From JADLHS01 sp020848635 (GTDB lineage Bacteria > Verrucomicrobiota > Verrucomicrobiia > Limisphaerales > JADLHS01), in assembly GCA_037044975.1 (NCBI GenBank), contig JBAOIL010000038.1, forward strand, positions 248,001 to 312,000: a DNA stretch of 64,000 bases, written 5' to 3'. Of the stretch, positions 26,857 to 34,355 are shown piece by piece. The notes beneath the pieces were generated by a model. It did not search any database, was not told the DNA's origin, and saw only the letters and a program-made list of their open reading frames with translations. Positions within the stretch are counted from its first letter, which is position 1. Each line of letters begins with the position of its first letter. The translations under genes and the position numbers were made by a program.

Positions 26857-29140
26857 TCATTGCACCCGGAAAAACGCCTGACTCCCGATCGCCACCGTGG
26901 CGGTCGGGCCGACCGTGGTTTCAATCGGCGACCAGTTGGCCGCAGCCAGATCCGTGCATTGTTCCACGATGTACGGCGCCTCGCCCCCGGTCCAGTTCAG
27001 CGTCACCGTTCCGTTCCCGTTGTTCACAATGGAGGTGATCGTGATGGCCGATGAGGCGGCCAGCGAGACGGGCAGCGAGAACCGCGTTGTGTGCATCTCC
27101 GCCATGTAAGTGCCCACCTGCCCGGCCTTGGCGTAGGACGCCGTAACCGTCACTTTCGTTCCCGCGGGAATGTTGTAGGGCGCAATGTTGAAGTTGAAAG
27201 CCCCGGTGGCGGGATCCAAATCCGCCGCTGTATCCGCCTCGAGGTTGTAGGCCAGTACGCTCTCGCCCTGGGCCCAGACCGGCAGAAATATTCGTCAGGG
27301 TTTGGAATTTCGCACCGTTGATCAACCCCTCTTCATTGGCGACATACACATCAACAATGACGTTGGTGTACGGAGCAATTCCCAACGGGAAGGTGCCTTT
27401 CAATCGCCGGGTGGAACTACCGGGAGCCACCACGGTCACAAAGTTGGTCGCGCCTTCGTAAGCGGTGCCGGGCCAGGTGAACGGGGCGAAGGTGACGACG
27501 TTCGTATAGTACGGGTAATACCCAGGTGGGGCTGCGGCTCCGACTTCCCGCCAGCAGGCGAAGGGGCTCACCGGCCCGGAGAAGTTATTGATCAACTTGT
27601 TGCCCCGGAAAGAGTTCGCAAATTGGTAACCGACCCCTTCGCCGTTTTCCCCTTGCTTGTCGCTATTCAAGGTTTCGGGCGGCGCACCCGCTTGATCATA
27701 CGGCGAAAGCTGCCCTTCAGGGTAGGTACTGAGGTCGGGCTGGGTGGCTGGATCCGGGAACCAATAATCCAACGGCCAGTTGTTGCAGATGACATTGGCC
27801 TCGAGGGCGTCACTGACGCCATCAAAATCCGAGCCGTAAACGTTGTTGGTCGGGCAGGTGGGCCGGTTGCCAACCCGGATGGGAGTGGAACTATTCGTCC
27901 AGCGCGTGATGCCATCCACGGCTACCCCGAAGTAATTGCCAGCGACCTTGACATTGTAGTTTCCGGTCGCGTGATTAATCTGGGCAGTGCTGGCTGACCG
28001 CTTGCGGGGCAGCCCGGCAAATACATTTCGTTCCTCCGCATCGTTGATGCCATCGCCGTCGGTGCCTATTGCGTCATAGCCGGCGTAGGTCCCGCCGATG
28101 AATGATGTCGTGGGAACGGTCGTCGTCGAGGGCGTTCCAGGATCTCGTTGGGGGTCCGGGAAATACTGCGTCATTCCGTTGGCGAAGACATTGAAAAAAT
28201 TACCGCAATACCGCGAGCGTGCTCCCTGGATGTTTACCCCGTCGGCTTGGCTCATGATAATGTTGAACTCGGCCCGGGGTTCAGTGCTGTTCTTACCCAC
28301 ACCGATGACGGTATCGCTGGGCGACCAACGGCCCGCAAAATCACCCTGATTGTTGGCTGCTCGATGCCGCATGACTCTCACCGCGTTATAGCCGCCATCC
28401 ACAACGGTCGCTCCGTCGGGCTGCAGGTTGAACCAGCACCCGTTAACATGCAGGGAGTAGTCGGGATAGAACCAGGATCCGGGTCCGCTTAGCGGAAAAT
28501 CGGTCCAATTCGTGGGATACTCCGCGGCCAAGGAGATGGAGGCCACATTCAAACTGTCAACCCCCGGCACGTAGTCATTCAGGAAGCAAAGCCCCTTGAT
28601 GTTCACGTTGGTGGCTTGAAAGAGACAGAACTGGGCTGCATCGGCATCGCTCCATGGAGTCCAGCCCTCGAAAGTGTTCCCATACGCCTTGCCAGTGATC
28701 AGCCGGATGTTCATGGAGTTAGCGCCAACTTTGGGAACGGTGGCATAATGCACCGCCCGGGAATCAATGACGATCTTGAGGGCTGCCGTGTTGGAGCCCA
28801 GAATCGTGTTTGTATTGGCCAATGCCCCCGGCTGGCTGTACCCGTTAATCGTCAGGTTGTTATTGGTGATGATGGGATAGCCGCCGGCGAGAGAGCCGGG
28901 CACCAACTGAGGTGTGACGATATAGTGCGGCCCCGCCCCGGAAATGTTGAAGTTGATGGTGTTGGCAGAATCCCCGTTGGTATTGGCCATTTGAATGGCC
29001 AGCCAGAGGTTCGTCACGCCGGGGCTGAAATCGGCGTTGTTGACGGTATTAACCGTGATCGTCGCGGCTTGCGCTGTGCCGAGGATTCCGAAGCCCGCCA
29101 CGGAGGCGAGGAACAGCTTCTTGAGTTTTTGTTGTTTCAT
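26857..29140 (-). CDS. Secreted parallel beta-helix protein, frameshifted near the C-terminus
   Basis: From ATG 29140 (MKQQKLKKLFLASVAGFG) a signal peptide ends at GTAQA. The mature start, ITVNTVNNADFSPG then LWLAIQMANTNGDS, is a CSLREA-type cap, followed by repeated NVF-G/GNYFG turns of a right-handed beta-helix (pectin-lyase-like fold). Near 27280 the frame shifts by one base in a GGGCCC stretch. The downstream frame continues AQGESVLAYNLEAD, a choice-of-anchor-like domain and a final Ig/FN3-like NWTGGEAPYIVEQ segment, stopping at 26857. The repaired product would be about 760 residues. It may be a surface adhesin or glycan-binding protein. It is divergent from the sensor kinase gene. Confidence 0.7.
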
Positions 29141-29589
29141 GATTTTGGGTTGTTTGGCGGAACTGAACGGGCCTTGCATTCCCTAAGCCGACCCAATGCA
29201 CTTGGGTGACAAAATGCCAATTTAGCCTAGCCGACAGTTCCGAGTTCCGAGGTATGTTGCCAAGTTTATTCTCGGCAGGGTATGGCATGTATATGCCATC
29301 CTGAACTGTCACCCCTTGGGGCGGTTTTTTATCGCTCTGGCAACTGCGTTCCTGAATGCGCAACGGTGTCGGTTTCAGACCATCAAGTGTTCCCCGGATC
29401 GTTTGCCATGCCGGTTGCGCCCTATTATGCAGCGTCCGCTTGAAAGCAACCATATTGGGTCTCAGCCAAGCACTACCGTTTGAAGAAAAGCCTTCTTCAA
29501 AGGCAAATGGATTAAATCGGATGCACCCTGCGCTTGCGTCGGGCTCGTCCAAGGTTAATCTCAAGCATGCTTGCTTTGCCATTTCGCTA
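29141..29589. promoter_or_regulatory. Divergent regulatory region, beta-helix gene / sensor kinase
   Basis: 449 bp between the two divergent starts. It holds the 18-bp palindrome at 29282-29299 and, just beyond, CCCCTTGGGG followed by a T6 run at 29325-29330. An in-frame ATG at 29521 could extend the kinase by 23 residues. No separate gene is convincing. It is well placed for cross-regulation of the secreted protein by the two-component system. Confidence 0.5.
29282..29299. promoter_or_regulatory. Palindromic candidate operator
   Basis: ATGGCAT-GTAT-ATGCCAT is a perfect inverted repeat with 7-bp arms. A related 14-of-18 match (ATAGCACATTTATGCCAT) occurs at 32674-32691, upstream of the response-regulator start. 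The size and symmetry suit a dimeric LuxR/NarL-type HTH, so the adjacent regulator is the obvious candidate binder. Confidence 0.5.
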
Positions 29590-32500
29590 ATGACTAAAAG
29601 TGGCTCGGGTATCCTAGATTTTACTTGGCGGCATTGTTTGGCTGCATTCTTCGCTTTACTCTGTCCCGTCCCGTCCCTTGGTGAAGTCTACAATGTTCGT
29701 GGATGGCACACCGAAGATGGCTTGCCCTCGGGGCAGGTGACTGCGATCGCGCAAACCCCCGATGGTTATCTATGGGTCGGCACCCTACGAGGTCTGGCGC
29801 GCTTCGATGGGGTGCGCTTCCGAGTGTTTACCGCGACTTCAACTCCCAGCCTCGGGGACTCCCGAATCACCAGCCTGCTCACGGATTGTGAGGGCATTCT
29901 GTGGATTGGAACCGCGGATGGTAACCTGGTGCGCCGGCGTGGCGACCGGGTTGAGCCTGTGGAGCCGCCCGTGCCTTTCGCGCTGGAGGCCGACAAGCAA
30001 AGTATGCCCGATTTCACCAGCTTGATTGCGTCCATCGGCGGCCAGAGCGGTCTGACTGCTGATCGCGAAGGAGCTTTGTGGTGGCATGTCCACGGCAAGC
30101 CACCTGCCCGGCTGAAGGACGGGCGATGGACGGTTTTCGCCCCGACCAATGGCTTGCCCGAAGGGGCAAGCCAACTGGCCTGCGATGGGGAGGGACGCAT
30201 CTGGGGCACGGAAGACAAGCAATATCGGTTGTATTGTTTTGAGGACGGCCAATGGGATTTACCCGAGCATGCCCTTCAGTTGTCAGGCTACGGTCCTCCA
30301 GCATTGTCGCCCTCGTCTGATGGCGGCCTTTGGGTGGCTGACCCTCACGGGTGGAGCAACCCGGAACCGGGACGGGTGCAACGTCTGTCGGGGCGGCAAC
30401 CCCGCCACTCCGCTAGCTTCTCAGACACGAGGATAATCCCGCCCCGAACCCAAGTTACCATGCTGCTCGAGGACCGGAACGGACGATTGTGGGTTGCAAC
30501 CCGGGACAGCGGTTTGTGTTACTTTGATGCCAAGGGGGGCTGGCAGCACTTGGAAGCACAACCTGACTTGGGACTGGCGAGAGTCACCTGCCTCTTCGAA
30601 GACAGCCAAGGCAATATCTGGGTCGGCACGCTCGAAGATGGCTTGCACCGCGTCAGCCTGCAGCCGCTGACGCCCATTCCATTGCCGGTTGATAGTTCGA
30701 TGGTTTGGTCCATTTGCGCGACCAGGGACGATGCTGTGTGGGTGGGCACGCTGGGTAGCGGGGTGCTCCGTCTTCAAGCGGGCAAGTTCACGCAGATGGA
30801 TGGTGACTGGGGCGCTGTGGTGCCGGAGATCCAGTCGCTCTTCGAAGACTCACGCACGAATCTGTGGGCCGGCACGAGTAAAGGCGTCTTCCGGCTCGAG
30901 GGTGAGCGTTTTCGTCGTGTTGAACCAGTTACAGAATTGACCAGACCTATTACCGCGATTTTCGAAGACCGGAGTGGTTGCCTATGGTTCGGGGGCTATC
31001 AGGACTTGTTTTCACTGCAGGAGAATTGTCTGACCGCCTATTCCTCAAAAATGCACCTCGACATTCGTGCCATCGCGGAGGACAACTCAGGTGATCTTTG
31101 GATCGGCACCATCCAAGAAGGGTTGTATCGGTTGCCGCGCGGCCAGACCCGGCAACTCACCAAAGTCCCGAAATACCCGGTGCGCGATGCCCGGTCCTTG
31201 TTTGTTGGCCCGGATGGAACTCTATGGGTGGGAAGCCAGCAAAGCGGATTATTCCGTCGCAGCGTGACTTCCTCTGAAGATTTCGTCCTGTCGGCAGGCA
31301 CGCTGTCCGACACGATCTTTTCAATCCTTAACGATCACACAAGCCATTTGTGGATGGCTACGGGCAATGGGATCATTGGGGTTTCGACCCGGACGCCGAT
31401 AACCGACTCAGCCGGAGCGGGGCCGCCTTTGTTGTGGAAGCATCTTTCGCTGGCTGAGGGTCTCGGCCACCGTCGCTGCTACAGTAAGGGCCAGCCTGGC
31501 ATCGCCCGCACTTCCGATGGCCGTCTCTGGTTTCCAAATGTGGACCATCTGGCGGTGCTTGACCCCAAAGAAACCTTTTCCCGGGGGTCAATTTACAATG
31601 TTTTCGTGGAATCCCTCGAGGCTGACGGAAAAGAACTGCCGCGGGTTGCCGGAGCAGCCTTCCGCGTGCCCGCAGGTCCGCGGCGCTTCTCTTTTGAATA
31701 CACCGCGCTGGACCTAACCGCACCGACGAGTCTGCGCTTTCGCTATCAACTCTCAGGCATTGACGGGGACTGGGTGGATGCGGGACCTCAGCGGGCAGCC
31801 CATTACAGCCGGCTTCCGCCGGGCGAGTATGAGTTCCGGGTCATGGCCGGCAGCGGAGACGGTCTTTGGCGCGAGGCTGATCAAGGGGTTCGCCTGGTAG
31901 TGGTGCCCCGGATTTGGGAGCGGCGTTGGGTGCAACTGCTGGCCATGATTTTACTCATCAGCGTGGTTGGCGGCAGCCTGGCGTTCTGGCAACGTCGCCG
32001 CCTGCAACTCAAATTGGAACGCCTCGAAGTGAAGCAGAAGGTGGAGAATGAGCGCACGCGTATTTCCCGGGACATTCACGACGACCTAGGGGCCAGGCTG
32101 ACGCAGATCATGCTGGTGAGCGAGTTGGGGCAGCGCAATGCGGGCGATCTCGGCGAGGTGGGCGTGAATTTTACAAAGATTGGCCGCACTAGCCGCGAGG
32201 CGGTTCAGGCATTGGATGAAATTGTCTGGGCGGTCAATCCGAAAAATGACAACTTGCCCCGGCTGGTGCGCTATATCTGCCGGTTTGCCGACGAATGTTT
32301 CGAGGCGAGTGGCATCCGTTGCTGGCAGAACGTGCCGTTGGACTTGCCCAACCTTCCCGTGCCCGCTGAGCATCGGCACAGCCTTTTCTGCGCTGTTAAA
32401 GAAGCAATGACCAACATCCTGAAACATTCCCAAGCCACGGAGGTCCGTTTGTGCATCACTTTTGCCGAAGACACATTGCGCGTGGAAATCGAGGACAACG

Positions 32501-32676
32501 GCTGCGGTTTTACGGTGTCCGAAACCGACCTGAGCCGCAGCGGGCTCAACAACATGAGCGCCCGGTTGAGAGAGTCAGGGGGCCAGACGCACCTCCGGAG
32601 CGCGCCCCAGCGCGGCACCGGGGTTTCGTTTGCTTTGCCGGTTCAAGGCCTTCCGGCTCACGGGTCTTCCGCATAG
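29590..32676 (+). CDS. Sensor histidine kinase with reg_prop propeller and Y_Y_Y domain
   Basis: 1028 residues from ATG 29590, which gives a signal/anchor (CLAAFFALLCPVPSLG). The periplasmic sensor is made of about ten two-component-propeller repeats, each with a core such as GYLWVGT, GNIWVGT or GTLWVGS. A Y_Y_Y domain follows (FRYQLSGIDGDW, LPPGEYEFRVMA), then one transmembrane helix (LLAMILLISVVGGSLAFW), a HisKA_3 dimerisation domain with His830 in RDIHDDLGARL, and an HATPase_c domain (EAMTNILKHS, EDNGCGF, GLNNMSARL). NarL-type kinases of this design sense extracellular oligosaccharides in polysaccharide-utilisation systems; that ligand is inferred. Its partner regulator starts 50 bp downstream. 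Confidence 0.88.
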   Translation: MTKSGSGILDFTWRHCLAAFFALLCPVPSLGEVYNVRGWHTEDGLPSGQVTAIAQTPDGYLWVGTLRGLARFDGVRFRVFTATSTPSLGDSRITSLLTDCEGILWIGTADGNLVRRRGDRVEPVEPPVPFALEADKQSMPDFTSLIASIGGQSGLTADREGALWWHVHGKPPARLKDGRWTVFAPTNGLPEGASQLACDGEGRIWGTEDKQYRLYCFEDGQWDLPEHALQLSGYGPPALSPSSDGGLWVADPHGWSNPEPGRVQRLSGRQPRHSASFSDTRIIPPRTQVTMLLEDRNGRLWVATRDSGLCYFDAKGGWQHLEAQPDLGLARVTCLFEDSQGNIWVGTLEDGLHRVSLQPLTPIPLPVDSSMVWSICATRDDAVWVGTLGSGVLRLQAGKFTQMDGDWGAVVPEIQSLFEDSRTNLWAGTSKGVFRLEGERFRRVEPVTELTRPITAIFEDRSGCLWFGGYQDLFSLQENCLTAYSSKMHLDIRAIAEDNSGDLWIGTIQEGLYRLPRGQTRQLTKVPKYPVRDARSLFVGPDGTLWVGSQQSGLFRRSVTSSEDFVLSAGTLSDTIFSILNDHTSHLWMATGNGIIGVSTRTPITDSAGAGPPLLWKHLSLAEGLGHRRCYSKGQPGIARTSDGRLWFPNVDHLAVLDPKETFSRGSIYNVFVESLEADGKELPRVAGAAFRVPAGPRRFSFEYTALDLTAPTSLRFRYQLSGIDGDWVDAGPQRAAHYSRLPPGEYEFRVMAGSGDGLWREADQGVRLVVVPRIWERRWVQLLAMILLISVVGGSLAFWQRRRLQLKLERLEVKQKVENERTRISRDIHDDLGARLTQIMLVSELGQRNAGDLGEVGVNFTKIGRTSREAVQALDEIVWAVNPKNDNLPRLVRYICRFADECFEASGIRCWQNVPLDLPNLPVPAEHRHSLFCAVKEAMTNILKHSQATEVRLCITFAEDTLRVEIEDNGCGFTVSETDLSRSGLNNMSARLRESGGQTHLRSAPQRGTGVSFALPVQGLPAHGSSA

Positions 32677-32691
32677 CACATTTATGCCATA
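32674..32691. promoter_or_regulatory. Second copy of the candidate operator, upstream of the response regulator
   Basis: ATAGCACATTTATGCCAT overlaps the kinase stop codon and ends 35 bp before the response-regulator ATG (32726). It keeps the full right half-site ATGCCAT and a degenerate left half. The position suggests autoregulation or an internal promoter control point. Confidence 0.4.
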
Positions 32692-32725
32692 CCGTTCCCC
32701 CTCAAGACCGCGACATACTCCGCAC

Positions 32726-34231
32726 ATGAAGGCCGTAAGCGTGCGCGTCTGCATAGTCGAAGATGATCCAGGGGTACAGTCCAGCCTCGCCAAGGTGGTT
32801 GATAGCACCGCCGGATTCCGGTGCCAGGCGGCCTATTCGGACGCCGAGAGCGCGCTGCGACACATCCCGGCCAATCCTCCGGACATTGTCCTCATGGACA
32901 TCAATCTGCCCGGCCTGTCAGGCATCGAGTGCGTGCGCCGCCTTAAGTTGTTGGTCCCGCAATCACGTGTCGTCATGCTCACCGTCTATGACGATGAAGA
33001 CAGTGTTTTCGAATCGCTGAAGGCGGGCGCCGATGGATACCTGCTTAAGCGTACCAGCCCCGCAGTGCTAACGGCTGCGCTACGGGAACTGCTCGATGGC
33101 GGCGTTCCCATGTCCCGTCAAATTGCCCGTTGCGTGATCCAGCATTTTCGCGGCCTTAACCGTGGGCTCCCCAGTCTCCGGCCCGCGCAAGCAGGCGCCA
33201 AGCTGACCGACCGGGAGGAGGAAATCCTCACGAAATTGACCGAGGGCTATCATTACAAGGAAATTGCCGGCAAACTTGACATCAGTATCCACACCGTCCG
33301 CAATCATATCCGGAGCATCTACGAAAAACTGCATGTCCATTCCCGTACCGAGGCGGTGGTCAAGCGGTTGGTCACCGTGGCGGCGGTGAGTATCGTGAAC
33401 ACCGCCGACAATTCCAGCAGCCAAGCGATTCGAGCCCATTCCCCCCACCACGACGACGACGGCGCTTTTACACTGATCGAGCTGCTCGTGGTGATTGCCA
33501 TCATCGCCATCCTGGCAGCGATGCTCCTGCCGGCCTTGAGCCGCGCCAAACTCAAAGCCCAGACCATCAACTGCGTCAGCAACATGAAACAACTTTCCGT
33601 CGCCTGGGTCATGTATTCCGGCGATTTCAATGACATGCTTGTGCCCAACTGGCTGGGGGACTCGCGGGCCTGGATTGATGGGACCGAAGGCAATGTGAGC
33701 GGTGGGACCGGGGCCACGAATGTTCTGTCCATTCGCAATGGCTTGCTGTTTGGTTACGCCCCAAACCCAGGGGTGTACATGTGCCCAACGGCTACCAAAG
33801 GCGCAGTCCGCAAGGTCCGCAATTGCTCCCTCCAGGGCAGAATGGGCGGGGCAAGCGATGCCGACCAGGTCAAATACAGGATCCCAGCTTCCACCGAGGG
33901 GGAGTTGGGGGCCGAGTACCCGCAATACAAGAAAACGGGCGACATAATCAACCCGCCCCCGTCTGAAGCCAACACCTTCGTGGATGAAAGCACCGAGACC
34001 ATTGACGATGGCTTCTTTGCCATGGATGCCAACCGTCGCCCGGATGCTTGGGAAAATTCCCCGACCGCCCGGCACGGCCAATCCGGCGTTCTGGCGTTCG
34101 CCGATGCCCACGCCGAGAATGTCCGCTGGGCTGCCTTGAACGTCGAGCAAACTTGGAATGCCTCGGTGACCCAGTATAAAGTCAACACCACCGCCGACCT
34201 GCGCCGTTTCCAGCGCTTTGTCTTCCGGTAA
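32726..34231 (+). CDS. NarL/LuxR response regulator fused in frame to a pseudopilin
   Basis: 501 residues in one uninterrupted frame. Residues 5-125 are a receiver domain: acidic pair 12-14, phospho-Asp58 in VLMDINLPG, Thr86 and Lys108. Residues 160-213 are a LuxR-type HTH (LTDREEEILTKLTEGYHYKE, SIHTVRNHI). A 34-residue Ser/His/Asp-rich linker follows, then GAFTLIELLVVIAIIAILAAM: Phe248 and Glu252 fit +1 and +5 of a prepilin-peptidase site, with Ala247 at -1 instead of Gly. A pseudopilin globular domain ends the protein. If translated whole, the regulator would be the cytoplasmic leader of a membrane pilin. GTG codons at residues 211, 218, 221 and 224 could instead start the pilin separately, but there is no stop between the domains. 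Confidence 0.8.
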   Translation: MKAVSVRVCIVEDDPGVQSSLAKVVDSTAGFRCQAAYSDAESALRHIPANPPDIVLMDINLPGLSGIECVRRLKLLVPQSRVVMLTVYDDEDSVFESLKAGADGYLLKRTSPAVLTAALRELLDGGVPMSRQIARCVIQHFRGLNRGLPSLRPAQAGAKLTDREEEILTKLTEGYHYKEIAGKLDISIHTVRNHIRSIYEKLHVHSRTEAVVKRLVTVAAVSIVNTADNSSSQAIRAHSPHHDDDGAFTLIELLVVIAIIAILAAMLLPALSRAKLKAQTINCVSNMKQLSVAWVMYSGDFNDMLVPNWLGDSRAWIDGTEGNVSGGTGATNVLSIRNGLLFGYAPNPGVYMCPTATKGAVRKVRNCSLQGRMGGASDADQVKYRIPASTEGELGAEYPQYKKTGDIINPPPSEANTFVDESTETIDDGFFAMDANRRPDAWENSPTARHGQSGVLAFADAHAENVRWAALNVEQTWNASVTQYKVNTTADLRRFQRFVFR

Positions 34232-34355
34232 ACGGAGTGCCGGCGGCGCCCTGGCCAGCCCCGCCGTGTCCATGGGGTGACGCTGGCGACCGCAAGGAGA
34301 TTATCGGCTTCCTTGCCTTGCAGACCCAACCGGGGGACCGACCTCAGCCTTGTGG

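Noticed and set aside
29310..29332. An attenuator hairpin CCCCTTGGGG followed by T6
   Set aside because: The arms leave a two-base loop, so a stable hairpin is unlikely; it is mentioned only as part of the regulatory region.
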